From: Phyllobacteriaceae bacterium
GTDB lineage: Bacteria > Pseudomonadota > Alphaproteobacteria > Rhizobiales > Rhizobiaceae
Length of the DNA: 64,000 nt
Assembly: GCA_016711085.1 (NCBI GenBank)
Contig: JADJTR010000002.1
Location: 434,001-498,000, forward strand
Reading direction: 5' to 3'
The notes under the pieces: generated by a model
Seen by the model: only the letters and a program-made list of their open reading frames with translations
What the model was told of the DNA's origin: nothing
The model's database searches: none
Program-made: the position numbers and the translations under genes
Part shown: positions 30,337 through 39,934 of the stretch, one piece after another
Layout: each line of letters starts with the position of its first letter
How positions within the stretch are numbered: position 1 is the stretch's first letter

Positions 30337-30657
30337 TCAACTCGTCGCCTGGCAGCGCCTCCATGTTTCGGTCGGCGCGTTCTTGCCATCGACGCGGCGG
30401 ATAACGCCGATTTCCTCTTCGGAAAAGAGCTGCATCACCACTTCGACGCCGGCTTCGGGGTCGCCGGTCGGCCCGACATAGCGGAAGCCGTGGCGGTCGT
30501 ATTCGCCCTGGATGACGGCGCCCGAGGGAATTTCGATCGTCGGTCCGTCGATCTTCACATGCCGGCCGGTCGCATCGCACCAGTCGCCGTCGATGCGGTC
30601 GGCGAGCGCCGGCGTGGCGAGAAGAACGAAGGCGGCGGCGGTCAGCATCGGACGCAT
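30337..30657 (-). CDS. Small secreted hypothetical protein
   Basis: Not recognised beyond its export signal. It has 106 residues: signal peptide MRPMLTAAAFVLLATPALA, then a small beta-rich domain with two Cys (DGDWCDATGRHVKIDGPTIE and WRRCQATS). The pattern DGxWCD...I is seen in small periplasmic proteins of alphaproteobacteria without known function. Start at 30657 because GGGAGGA precedes it; ATG 30684 would put a charged leader before the signal. Confidence 0.6.
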   Translation of the reverse strand: MRPMLTAAAFVLLATPALADRIDGDWCDATGRHVKIDGPTIEIPSGAVIQGEYDRHGFRYVGPTGDPEAGVEVVMQLFSEEEIGVIRRVDGKNAPTETWRRCQATS

Positions 30658-30934
30658 GGCGGGTCCTCCCTTCGGGAAGATCATAGCGCGGCCAACGACC
30701 GGGGAAAGGCCGGTCAGCCCGACAATGCGTTCAATTTCGCGCGACGGCGTCCTTGCGACCCGGCTCGTTCATCCGGCGTTCAGGATGCGACGCCTAGCCA
30801 TCGCCTCGCCCCCCGCGCGTCGTCGCGTCAGACGACTTTGCTGTGATTGCCTCCGCTTTAGGCCCCGGTGTCTGTGCGAAAGCGGCGATCATGGCCCGAT
30901 GTCGGCGATCGCTGTCGGCAAGAGGAGGGACAAC

Positions 30935-31621
30935 ATGAACAAACGACTCGCCGCCGAGGTCCTCGGCACATTCTGGCTGGTTTTCGGCGGCTGCGGCAGC
31001 GCCGTTCTGGCGGCCGGCTTTCCCGAACTCGGCATCGGCTTCGCCGGCGTTTCGCTCGCCTTCGGCCTGACCGTTCTGACCATGGCCTATGCGGTCGGCG
31101 GCATTTCCGGCGGCCATTTCAACCCCGCCGTCTCGCTCGGCCTGATGACGGCCGGCCGGTTTTCGGCGAAAGAGCTTCTCCCCTATTGGATCGCGCAACT
31201 GGTCGGCGCGGTCGTGGCGGGTCTGGTCTTGTGGATCATTGCGTCGGGCAAGGCGGGTTTCGTCGCCGGCGGCTTCGCCTCCAACGGCTATGGCGAACAT
31301 TCGCCGGGCGGCTACGGCATGGCGGCGGCGCTGGTCATGGAAATCGTCATGACCTTCCTGTTCCTGACGATCATCCTCGGCGCGACGACGAAGCGGGTTC
31401 CCGCCGGTTTCGCCCCGATCGCCATCGGGCTGGCGCTGACGCTGATCCACCTCGTGTCGATCCCGGTCACCAACACCTCGGTCAATCCGGCGCGCTCCAC
31501 CGGCGTGGCGCTGTTCGCCGACGGCTGGGCGCTCGGCCAGCTGTGGCTGTTCTGGGTGGCGCCTCTGGCCGGAGCGGCGTTGGCCGGATTCGCGCACAAG
31601 GCGCTGTTCGGCGACGAGTGA
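30935..31621 (+). CDS. aqpZ: Aquaporin Z
   Basis: Inner-membrane water channel of 228 residues with six membrane segments and the two pore motifs, HFNPAVSLG and SVNPARSTG. The selectivity-filter residues expected for a water channel (Phe in the first helix region FGGCGSAV, His in TLIHLV, Arg after the second NPA) are visible, supporting AqpZ rather than a glycerol facilitator. AGAGGAGG lies six bases before the ATG. A bidirectional terminator separates it from phaB. Confidence 0.95.
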   Translation: MNKRLAAEVLGTFWLVFGGCGSAVLAAGFPELGIGFAGVSLAFGLTVLTMAYAVGGISGGHFNPAVSLGLMTAGRFSAKELLPYWIAQLVGAVVAGLVLWIIASGKAGFVAGGFASNGYGEHSPGGYGMAAALVMEIVMTFLFLTIILGATTKRVPAGFAPIAIGLALTLIHLVSIPVTNTSVNPARSTGVALFADGWALGQLWLFWVAPLAGAALAGFAHKALFGDE

Positions 31622-31637
31622 ACCGCTTGCCAATGGG

Positions 31638-31671
31638 AAAAAGGCCCGGCGGTTCACCCGCCGGGCCTTTC
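31638..31671. terminator. Bidirectional terminator between aqpZ and phaB
   Basis: AAAGGCCCGGCGG-GTT-like loop-CCGCCGGGCCTTT: a GC-rich stem with an A-run on one side and a T-run on the other, placed between the two convergent stops. Confidence 0.75.
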
Positions 31672-31688
31672 TCTTGCCTGCTGCCTTG

Positions 31689-32414
31689 TCAGCTGAAGAA
31701 CTGACCGCCATTGGCCGAGATGGTCGAGCCGGTGATGAAACCGGCGTCGTCGGCGGCGAGGAACACCACGGCGCGGGCGATCTCCTCCGGTTCGCCGAGG
31801 CGGCCGACGGGAATCTGCGGGATGATGCGCTCGTTGAGCACCTTCTCGTCGATGGCCTTGACCATGTCTGTGCCGATATAGCCCGGCGCCACGACGTTGA
31901 CGGTGATGCCGGCGCGCGCGCCTTCCTGGGCGAGCGCCCGCGTGAAGCCGATGTCGCCGGCCTTGGCGGCCGAGTAATTGGCCTGGCCGGCCTGGCCCTT
32001 CTGGCCGTTGACCGACGAGATGTTGACGATCCGGCCGAATTTGCGGTCGCGCATGCCGTTCCAGACGCAATGGGCCATGTTGAAGACGCCGGTGAGGTTG
32101 GTGTCGATGACTTCCTTCCACTGCGCCGGCGTCATCTTGTGGAACATGGCGTCGCGGGTGATGCCGGCATTGTTGACGAGCACGGCGACGGGCCCGAGCT
32201 CGGCCTCGACCTGTTTGACGCCGGCGGCGCAGGCCTCGTAGTCGGCGACCGACCATTTGAAGGTGCGGATGCCGGTCTCCGCGGTGAACTTGGCGGCGGC
32301 TTCGTCATTACCGGCATAATTGGCGGCTACGGTGTAGCCGGCGTTCTTCAGCGCGATGGAGATCGCCGCGCCGATGCCGCGCGAGCCTCCGGTGACGATT
32401 GCGGTTTTGGACAT
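31689..32414 (-). CDS. phaB: Acetoacetyl-CoA reductase
   Basis: NADPH-dependent reduction of acetoacetyl-CoA to (R)-3-hydroxybutyryl-CoA, second step of polyhydroxybutyrate synthesis. The 241-residue short-chain dehydrogenase has the cofactor motif TGGSRGIG (8-15), NNAGITRD, the catalytic Ser in NISSVNGQKGQAGQ and the YSAAKAG Tyr-Lys pair. The motif around GQAGQANYSAAKAG is typical of PhaB rather than of FabG. Start at 32414 with GGAGGAG upstream. It follows phaA by 103 bp that contain a heptad-repeat palindrome. Confidence 0.93.
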   Translation of the reverse strand: MSKTAIVTGGSRGIGAAISIALKNAGYTVAANYAGNDEAAAKFTAETGIRTFKWSVADYEACAAGVKQVEAELGPVAVLVNNAGITRDAMFHKMTPAQWKEVIDTNLTGVFNMAHCVWNGMRDRKFGRIVNISSVNGQKGQAGQANYSAAKAGDIGFTRALAQEGARAGITVNVVAPGYIGTDMVKAIDEKVLNERIIPQIPVGRLGEPEEIARAVVFLAADDAGFITGSTISANGGQFFS

Positions 32415-32447
32415 GTTAGCTCCTCCCGGTTTTGTTTCGAACAAAAC

Positions 32448-32510
32448 GGCAGTCGGGAGCAGGCAGTAGGCAGTCGAAAAACGATTGCCGATTGCCGATT
32501 GCCGACTGCC
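32448..32510. repeat. Heptad-repeat palindrome 2, between phaA and phaB
   Basis: Nine consecutive in-phase 7-nt units. The left arm is built from GGCAGTC/GGCAGTA-type units, a central GAAAAAC acts as loop, and the right arm is three GATTGCC units and one GACTGCC. GGCAGTC and GACTGCC are exact reverse complements, so the whole element folds into one hairpin, here followed by CGTTTTTT on the plus strand. Confidence 0.7.
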
Positions 32511-32517
32511 CGTTTTT

Positions 32518-33699
<1,182 letters not shown>

Positions 33700-33920
33700 G
33701 GGGCTTCCTCCCGGAAATTTGCTGCGGGAGCGCACAATGCCCTTTCGCAGCGCACTGTCAAACCCGGAAAAGGGCCTAAGACTCCAGTCGTAGCAGGCAG
33801 GTCCGGCGCTGTGCGCCGCACAAGAACGCTTTCCATTGCCTGAAATTTCGGCATATGTTCATGGACGCTGGCGGTCGCCATGATCGCGCAGCTGGCAAAA
33901 AAACGGCGCGGAGCATGGGA

Positions 33921-34526
33921 ATGGCGGACAAGGACCAGCCGGTCGTCATCAAGAAATACGCCAACCGGCGTCTCTACAACACCGGCACGAGCACCTATGT
34001 CACGCTCGACGATCTCGCCACGATGGTGAAGAAAGGCGACGATTTCGTCGTCCACGACGCCAAGACCGGCGAGGACATCACCCATCCCGTGCTGACCCAG
34101 ATCATCTTCGAACTGGAGAACAAGGACGGGCAGAACATGCTGCCGATCCCGTTCCTGCGCCAGCTGATCGGCTATTACGGCGACCAGATGCAGATGATCG
34201 TGCCGAGCTTCCTGGAGCAGTCCATGGCGGCGTTCCAGAAAGAACAGGAGCGCATGCGCGAGCAGATGACGGCCGTGTTCGGCAAGACGCCGATCGGCAT
34301 GGTCGATGTGAGCATGCCGATGAAGGCGCTCGAAGAGCATACGCGCCGCAACCTCGAAATGTTCCAGAAGGCGATGAGCATGTTCACGCCGTTCCCGGCG
34401 CAAGGGGCCGCGCCGGCCACGGAAGCCGAAAAGCCCGCGCCGGAGCCGGAGCGCCACGACGATCTGAAGGATCTCAAGGACCAGATCGCCGCCATGCAGC
34501 GCAAGATCGACAAGCTGGGCAAATAG
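33921..34526 (+). CDS. phaR: Polyhydroxyalkanoate synthesis repressor PhaR
   Basis: DNA-binding regulator that also binds PHA granules and controls phasin and PHA genes. The 201-residue protein has the PHB/PHA accumulation regulator DNA-binding domain at the N-terminus (VIKKYANRRLYNTGTSTYVT), then two PHB_acc repeats (PVLTQIIFELENK, FLRQLIGYYGDQM) and a coiled C-terminal end (DLKDLKDQIAAMQRKIDKL). ATG at 33921 is preferred, with GGAG seven bases before; ATG 33915 is also possible. Divergent from phaA. Confidence 0.93.
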   Translation: MADKDQPVVIKKYANRRLYNTGTSTYVTLDDLATMVKKGDDFVVHDAKTGEDITHPVLTQIIFELENKDGQNMLPIPFLRQLIGYYGDQMQMIVPSFLEQSMAAFQKEQERMREQMTAVFGKTPIGMVDVSMPMKALEEHTRRNLEMFQKAMSMFTPFPAQGAAPATEAEKPAPEPERHDDLKDLKDQIAAMQRKIDKLGK

Positions 34527-34529
34527 ACG

Positions 34530-34931
34530 TCAGCGGTTGTAGCTGACGTCCCTGCCGGCGCCGCGCAGCGACACGACGAAGCCGCCGAGCACGTCGACGA
34601 GCGTGATCGCCATCAGGATGAAGAACACCGGATGCGCCGCGCCGCGCACCAGCAGGAACTCCACCAGGAAAGCGACGAAGACGACCATCGACAGCATGTG
34701 GTCGGTGACCGAGGAATCGTAGCCGCGCGACGCCTTGACGATTTCGATGAGCAGCAGCGCGAGGCCAGACAGAACCAGCAGGTCGCCGGCCGAAAGCGTC
34801 CACAGGCCGCCCGAGATCATCGGCATGGAAAATATCGTCGCCGCCCATGGATCGCCATCGCCAAGCGCGCCGGCGAGACCGAGATTGAAGACGATGAAGG
34901 GGACGATCAGCAGGGGAATGCGGGCGAGCAT
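34530..34931 (-). CDS. Small membrane protein of unknown function
   Basis: A 133-residue protein with four predicted membrane segments: about 5-24, 45-62, 80-98 and 103-118. No enzymatic motif is visible. The loop SRGYDSSVTDHMLSM between helices 2 and 3 is the only polar conserved-looking segment. It is convergent with phaR (3 bp between stops) and lies upstream of rpmF on the same strand. I do not recognise a named family. Confidence 0.65.
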   Translation of the reverse strand: MLARIPLLIVPFIVFNLGLAGALGDGDPWAATIFSMPMISGGLWTLSAGDLLVLSGLALLLIEIVKASRGYDSSVTDHMLSMVVFVAFLVEFLLVRGAAHPVFFILMAITLVDVLGGFVVSLRGAGRDVSYNR

Positions 34932-35001
34932 GGCGCGGCTCCGTTGAAGGCGCGCCCTTTTGACGATGCCAAACGGGCGGCGTCAAGGCGTGAGGAAACG
35001 C

Positions 35002-35028
35002 AAAAGGACCGGCCGGAGCCGGTCCCTT
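35002..35028 (-). terminator. Intrinsic terminator of rpmF
   Basis: On the minus strand GGGACCGGC-TCC-GGCCGGTCC is followed by TTTTG, 25 bp past the rpmF stop. Confidence 0.75.
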
Positions 35029-35052
35029 GCGAATTCGACGATGAATGCCGGA

Positions 35053-35232
35053 TCAGCCCTTGGGCTCGAGCACCTGGCGGCCGCGATACATGCCGGTCTT
35101 CAGATCGACATGGTGCGGGCGGCGCAGTTCGCCGGAGTCCTTGTCCTCGACATAGGTCGGGGCCTTCAGCGCATCGGCCGAGCGGCGCATGCCGCGCTTG
35201 GACGGCGAGGTTTTCCGTTTCGGAACAGCCAT
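35053..35232 (-). CDS. rpmF: 50S ribosomal protein L32
   Basis: A 59-residue ribosomal protein starting MAVPKRKTSPSKRGMRRSAD and ending GRQVLEPKG. The family Cys pairs are absent, as is usual for alphaproteobacterial L32. It stands between a predicted promoter (35309-35337) and an intrinsic terminator (35002-35028), so it is probably monocistronic. In many alphaproteobacteria plsX and fabH follow; here they do not. Confidence 0.96.
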   Translation of the reverse strand: MAVPKRKTSPSKRGMRRSADALKAPTYVEDKDSGELRRPHHVDLKTGMYRGRQVLEPKG

Positions 35233-35308
35233 TTGAAATACTCCGGATCGTGCGTCAGGCCCGGCGTTTCGCGGTCGAAGCCAAACCTGTCATGGGAAAA
35301 GTCGCTGG

Positions 35309-35337
35309 CCTATACACGCCGCATGGCGGATTTGCCA
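35309..35337 (-). promoter_or_regulatory. rpmF: Predicted promoter of rpmF
   Basis: On the minus strand TGGCAA (35337-35332), a 17-bp spacer and TATAGG (35314-35309), about 75 bp upstream of the rpmF ATG. Confidence 0.5.
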
Positions 35338-35356
35338 GCGCCAGGCGGCATTTTTT

Positions 35357-36094
35357 TCATTTGACGCAACCGACATAGGCGCCCGACTGGGCGGCGCGGC
35401 GCATGACGATCGACGCGAGGCGGTTCAGGCCGGCCGAGGGTTTTGCCGGATTGCGCTTGATCGGATTGGGCAGCGAGACGGCGAGCAGGGCCGCCTGGCG
35501 GGCCGACAGGGCCTTGGCCGGTTTGCCGAAATGGTGGCGCGAAGCCGCCTCGATGCCGTAGATGCCCGGTCCCCATTCGGCGATGTTGAGGTAGATTTCC
35601 ATGATGCGGCGCTTCGACAGGACAAGGTCGTAGCCGATGGCCAACGGGATCTCGAGCACCTTGCGGATCAGCGAGCGGCTCGACCACAAATACAGGTTCT
35701 TGACCGATTGCATCGACAGGGTCGAGGCGCCGCGCACCGGCTCGCCGTCGATGGCGTCGTCGATGACGCCGCCGAGCTCGCGCAGATCGACGCCCCAGTG
35801 ACCGCAGAATTGCCCGTCCTCCGACATGATGACGGAATTGACCAGCGCCGGGGCGACATCCTCGATCCCGACCCATTGGCGATCATAGCCCTTGAGCGTG
35901 ACGAGGTCCCACAGCATCAGCGTCGACACGGGACGCACGAACGGTATGGCGTAAAGCAGGGTCAGCACGACCGGAATGGCGACAAGCCAGGCCGCGACGC
36001 GCAGGGCGATCCGGCCGAAATGTCGCCAGCGCGGCGTGCGCAGCACGGCCGGCAAACGGCTCGCCGCCTTTTCGCTGGGTCTTTTTGCCGCCAC
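35357..36094 (-). CDS. mtgA: Monofunctional peptidoglycan glycosyltransferase
   Basis: Polymerises lipid II glycan strands at the inner membrane. One N-terminal membrane segment (about residues 27-50, FGRIALRVAAWLVAIPVVLT region) precedes a GT51 domain with the catalytic SEDGQFCGHWGVD (Glu) and RGASTLSMQSVKNLYLW; the second Glu lies in RRIMEIYLNIAEWG. I prefer the GTG at 36094, preceded by GGAGAGAGG at suitable spacing, which gives 245 residues starting VAAKRPSEK; an ATG at 36124 would extend it. No transpeptidase domain, which separates it from bifunctional PBPs. Confidence 0.9.
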   Translation of the reverse strand: MAAKRPSEKAASRLPAVLRTPRWRHFGRIALRVAAWLVAIPVVLTLLYAIPFVRPVSTLMLWDLVTLKGYDRQWVGIEDVAPALVNSVIMSEDGQFCGHWGVDLRELGGVIDDAIDGEPVRGASTLSMQSVKNLYLWSSRSLIRKVLEIPLAIGYDLVLSKRRIMEIYLNIAEWGPGIYGIEAASRHHFGKPAKALSARQAALLAVSLPNPIKRNPAKPSAGLNRLASIVMRRAAQSGAYVGCVK

Positions 36095-36201
36095 GCGCCT
36101 CTCTCCGCACAACTTCCCCTGCATAAAGGGCGGCCGGCAAGCTGGCAATTGTCGCAGCCTGCCGCCTTGACCCGCCCGGCATTTGCCGCCAAGCCTTGGG
36201 C

Positions 36202-37100
36202 ATGTCGTTTCCCGCCCGCATGGCCGCCCGCGCCGCCGAAACCGAAGCCCTTTTGACGCGCCTGCTCGACGACGCGCCGCGTCCGGGCGAAATCGCCCGC
36301 CCGCCGCGGTTGATGGCGGCGATCCGCCATGGTGCGCTGAACGGCGGCAAGCGCCTGCGCCCGTTTCTTGTCATGGAAAGCGCGGCGTTGTTCGGCGCGG
36401 ATGACGCGGCCTGCCTGCGCGTGGCGGCGGCGCTCGAATGCATCCATTGCTTCTCGTTGATCCACGACGATCTGCCGGCGATGGACGACGACGCGCTCCG
36501 GCGCGGCCAGCCGACGGTGCACATCGCCTTCGACGAGGCGTCCGCCATTCTCGCCGGCGACGCGCTCATCGCCTTCGCTTTCGAGATCGTCGCCGACGCC
36601 GAAACGGCGCTTCCGGATGCGACCAAGTCGAAATTGATCGCGGCGCTGGCGCGGGCCGCCGGTTTCGGCGGCATGACCGGCGGCCAGGCGCTCGATCTCG
36701 AGGCGGAGCGTTTCCCGCCCGATGAGGCGGGGGTCGCCACGCTGCAGGCGATGAAAACGGGGCGCTCATCCGCTTCGCCTGCGAGGCCGGGGCGCTTGTC
36801 GCCGGGGCGGCCGACGACGAGCGGGCGCGGCTGGCTCGCTTCGGCGAGACCATCGGGCTGGCCTTCCAGATCGCCGACGACCTGCTCGACCTGACCTCGA
36901 CGGCGCAGGCGCTCGGCAAGGCGGCCGGCAAGGACGGAGCGGCGGGAAAGGTCACATTCGTGTCGCTGAAGGGCCCGGACTGGGCCCGCGCCCGCCTCGC
37001 CGGCCTGGTCGACGAGGCCAATGCGCTTCTGGCGCCGTGGGGCGACCAAGCGGATGTGCTGCGCGAGGCGGCGCGGTTCATCGCGCAGCGCGAACGCTGA
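36202..37100 (+). CDS. ispA: Polyprenyl (farnesyl) diphosphate synthase, one apparent frameshift
   Basis: Chain elongation of isopentenyl diphosphate to farnesyl diphosphate (C15), cytosolic. Motifs include LNGGKRLRPFLV, the first Asp-rich motif DDLPAMDDD and the second in FQIADDLLDLTS. One base is missing from the G-run at 36759-36762 (KTGALIRFACEAG is restored by adding it). As read, the frame ends early at 36894 and the second half (to the stop at 37100) lies in another frame; the corrected length of 299 residues is normal. IspA is the likely assignment because of size and the DDxxxxD type; ispG (MEP pathway) lies close by on the other strand. Confidence 0.88.
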
Positions 37101-37102
37101 AA

Positions 37103-37942
37103 TTACCGATTCCGCATCACCACGCAGGCGCCGCCGACCGCACGCAGTTGCGCGCAAATGCCGTCGGCTTCGCCACGGCTGTCTGCGCCGATGCGCACCG
37201 CATAGATGCCGCGCCGGCCAATCGGCGTGCGCACCCGGCTCATCACCGGCTCACGCCCGGAAAAGATCGCCGGAAAGCGGCCGCGCACGCGGTCGAACTG
37301 GCGCTGCGCCGCCGATTGGCGGAAATTGCCGGCGACCTGCACGCCCCAGGGCTTGAGCTTCACCCGCGCCATTGGAACAGTCGACGCGGCGATGACCGGC
37401 AGTTTGCGGCAGGCCTCGCCAAAGGAGAGCTTCGGATCGAGTGGCCGGGCCTTCAATTCCTTGCCGCGCGACTGGAACGCGTCGGCCGGCTCGCCGGTGA
37501 TGTCGTAGACGTAGTTTTCCGTTTCCATCGGCAGGAAGCCGCCGGACGACAGCCAGCGCGACACGCGGTCCTCGCCGGCATTGTAGGCGGCGGCGGCAAG
37601 GCCGAGATTGCCCGTCGAATGACGCAATTCGGCAAGGAACGCGGCGGAAGCGGGTATGGCTTTCTCGATGTCGAAGGGATCGTCGAGGCCGCGCAGTTTC
37701 GCGGTCGCCGGCATGAACTGGGCGACGCCTTCCGCCCCGGCCGGGCTGACGGCGTTGGCGTCGAAGCGGCTTTCCTTCCAGATGAGGCGGGCAAAGAAGT
37801 CGCGCGGCAGGCCGTGCGCGTCGGCGTGGGTTTCGATCAGCGCGCAGATGCGCTCGACCGGCGCGGCCGGCGGCGCGGCGGCGACAGCGACGGTCGTCAA
37901 AAAGGCGAGCAACACGGCGCTAAAGAGCCGCACCGACCTCAC
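37103..37942 (-). CDS. Lytic transglycosylase with SLT and possible SPOR-like C-terminus
   Basis: Cleaves peptidoglycan glycan strands, forming 1,6-anhydro ends. The 279-residue exported protein has a signal peptide (VRSVRLFSAVLLAFLTTVAVAAA) and a SLT domain: IWKESRFDANAVSPAGAEGV with the catalytic Glu, then AQFMPATAKLRGL and LAAAAYNAGEDRVSRWL. The C-terminal 90 residues (VKLKPWGVQVAGNFRQSAAQ ... GIYAVRIGADSRGEADGICA) resemble the SPOR/sporulation-related fold. It starts with GTG at 37942 overlapping the ispG stop (GTGA), so it is coupled to ispG. Confidence 0.85.
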   Translation of the reverse strand: MRSVRLFSAVLLAFLTTVAVAAAPPAAPVERICALIETHADAHGLPRDFFARLIWKESRFDANAVSPAGAEGVAQFMPATAKLRGLDDPFDIEKAIPASAAFLAELRHSTGNLGLAAAAYNAGEDRVSRWLSSGGFLPMETENYVYDITGEPADAFQSRGKELKARPLDPKLSFGEACRKLPVIAASTVPMARVKLKPWGVQVAGNFRQSAAQRQFDRVRGRFPAIFSGREPVMSRVRTPIGRRGIYAVRIGADSRGEADGICAQLRAVGGACVVMRNR

Positions 37943-39186
37943 TCCGCCGCCTTGGGCCGCCCGAAGCGCTTGTCGATATAATCCGCCACCATCGCCTGGA
38001 ACTCGGCCGCGATGTTGTCGCCGCGCAAAGTGGCGGCCTTTTGGCCGTCGATGAACACCGGCGCGGCCGGCGTCTCGCCGGTTCCGGGCAGAGAGATGCC
38101 AATGTCGGCGTGTTTCGATTCGCCCGGTCCGTTGACGATGCAGCCCATGACGGCGACGGAAAGCGCCTCGACGCCCGGATATTTCTCGCGCCAGACCGGC
38201 ATGCTCGTCCTTATGTCGTCCTGGATGGCGCGGGCCAATTGCTGGAACACCGTCGACGTGGTCCGCCCGCAGCCGGGGCATGCCGCAACTACGGGGACGA
38301 ACTGGCGAAAGCCCATGGTTTGCAGCAGCTCCTGCGCCACCTGCACTTCCAGCGTCCGGTCGCCACCGGGCTCGGGCGTCAGCGACACGCGGATGGTGTC
38401 GCCGATGCCCTGCTGCAGCAGGATGCCCATGGCGGCGGACGAGGCCACGATGCCCTTCGACCCCATGCCGGCCTCGGTGAGGCCGAGATGCAGCGCATGA
38501 TCGGAGCGCTCCGCCAGCATGGCGTAGCAGGCAATCAAATCCTGCACGTTGCTGACCTTGGCCGACAGGATGATCCTGTCGCGGGAAAGTCCGATCTCCT
38601 CGGCCTGGTTCGCCGAAAGCAGCGCCGATTGAACGATCGCCTCGCGCATTACCTGCCGCGCGGTCAGCGGCGCGCCCCGGTCGTGGTTTTCATCCATCAG
38701 CCGGGTCAGCAGCGCCTGGTCGAGCGAGCCCCAATTGACGCCGATGCGCACCGGTTTGGCATGACGGATCGCCGTCTCGACGATCTGGGCGAATTGCCGG
38801 TCCTTCTTGTCCTTGAAGCCGACATTGCCGGGATTGATGCGGTATTTGGCCAGCGCCTCGGCGCAGGCCGGATGATCGGCCAGCAGCTTGTGGCCGATAT
38901 AGTGGAAATCGCCGATCAGCGGCACGGCGAGGCCGCGCTTTTCCAGCTTCTCGCGAATGCGCGGCACGGCGGCGGCGCTGTCGTCGCGGTCGACGGTGAT
39001 GCGCACCAATTCGGAACCCGCCCGCGCCAACGCCGCCACCTGCGCCACGGTGGCGTCGATGTCGGCGGTATCGGTGTTGGTCATCGACTGGACGACGACC
39101 GGCGCATCGCCGCCGACGACGACGCCGCCGACATCGACGGCGACCGCGCGGCGGCGGGGCAGGGGATCGGGGCGGAATTCGGTCAT
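37939..39186 (-). CDS. ispG: 4-hydroxy-3-methylbut-2-enyl diphosphate synthase
   Basis: MEP-pathway 4Fe-4S enzyme that reductively converts methylerythritol cyclodiphosphate to HMBPP. The 415-residue protein has VQSMTNTDTADIDATVAQV, the IGDFHYIGH loop, PGNVGFKDKKD, and the three cluster ligands: two in ACPGCGRTTSTV and one in VMGCIVNGPGES. The ATG at 39186 begins MTEFRPDPLPRRR. It is upstream of and coupled to the lytic transglycosylase gene; the diphosphate it helps to make feeds the nearby prenyl synthase. Confidence 0.95.
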   Translation of the reverse strand: MTEFRPDPLPRRRAVAVDVGGVVVGGDAPVVVQSMTNTDTADIDATVAQVAALARAGSELVRITVDRDDSAAAVPRIREKLEKRGLAVPLIGDFHYIGHKLLADHPACAEALAKYRINPGNVGFKDKKDRQFAQIVETAIRHAKPVRIGVNWGSLDQALLTRLMDENHDRGAPLTARQVMREAIVQSALLSANQAEEIGLSRDRIILSAKVSNVQDLIACYAMLAERSDHALHLGLTEAGMGSKGIVASSAAMGILLQQGIGDTIRVSLTPEPGGDRTLEVQVAQELLQTMGFRQFVPVVAACPGCGRTTSTVFQQLARAIQDDIRTSMPVWREKYPGVEALSVAVMGCIVNGPGESKHADIGISLPGTGETPAAPVFIDGQKAATLRGDNIAAEFQAMVADYIDKRFGRPKAAE

Positions 39187-39254
39187 GGCGCGAACCTCGG
39201 CGGCAACGCCGTTGAGGTGGCCGCGCGCGGCGATCTTGTCAATGGCGCAGGCGA

Positions 39255-39876
39255 TCAAGGCGCGACGGCAAGCGCGACCAGGCGGACGAGTTGCGAAAAG
39301 CCTTCCGTGCGCGCCGCGTCGTCGGCGCCTTGCGCCTTCATGCCCTCCAACCCAGCGAGGAAGATGGACGAGACCCCTTCCGGGGTCAGGCCGCGCCGGG
39401 CGAGGTCGACGCCGGTGGACGCGGTTTCCGCGCCGATCGCGCGCGCAATCGCGGCGATCATCCGCTGACGCCATTCGGCATGAAGATCGGCGGCGAGTGC
39501 GTTCTTGAGGTCGAGCAACTCCTCGCCATGCGGCGTGTCGCAGAACCGCTTGACCAGGGCCAGAAACCGAATCGGCGATGGCGGAGACCAGTTTCTGCTC
39601 GAACGGGCCGGCGGCGGCGAGGCGGTTTTCGGCCATCGCGGCGGCTTCATCGAGACGACGGCGGGAGCCGGCGCGATAGATGTCGGTCTTGTTGCGGAAA
39701 TGCAGATAGAGCGCCGGGCGCGAAATCTCGGCCGCCTTGGCGATGTCGTCCATGGTGGTGCGCTGGAAGCCGTAGGACAGGAAAACGCGTTCGGCCGCGT
39801 CGAGCACGCGCAGACGCCGCGCCTCTTCGCCGCCGCGATTGTGATCGATTTCCGCCGCCAAACCCATCCATGACAT
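39255..39876 (-). CDS. TetR-family transcriptional regulator, one apparent frameshift
   Basis: N-terminal TetR helix-turn-helix is clear (RVLDAAERVFLSYGFQRTTM DDIAKAAEI, then SRPALYLHFRNKTDIYRAG). An extra base in the AAA run at 39564-39566 (plus strand) shifts the frame; removing it restores ADSVLALVKRFCDTPHGEEL and the C-terminal ligand domain ending RLVALAVAP at 39255. The corrected length, 206 residues, is typical. It is divergent from the iorAB-like genes 59 bp away, with an inverted repeat in between, so it probably represses them and itself. The start could also be ATG 39867. Confidence 0.82.
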
Positions 39877-39877
39877 G

Positions 39878-39902
39878 TTGACAAAAATACGAAGAATGTC
39901 AA
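39878..39902. promoter_or_regulatory. Candidate TetR operator
   Basis: TTGACA (39878-39883) and TGTCAA (39897-39902) form a perfect 6-bp inverted repeat around a 13-bp AT-rich spacer, between the divergent tetR and oxidoreductase genes. Confidence 0.45.
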
Positions 39903-39934
39903 TCTGTAATCCAAATTCCGTCAAAGGGTCGCCG

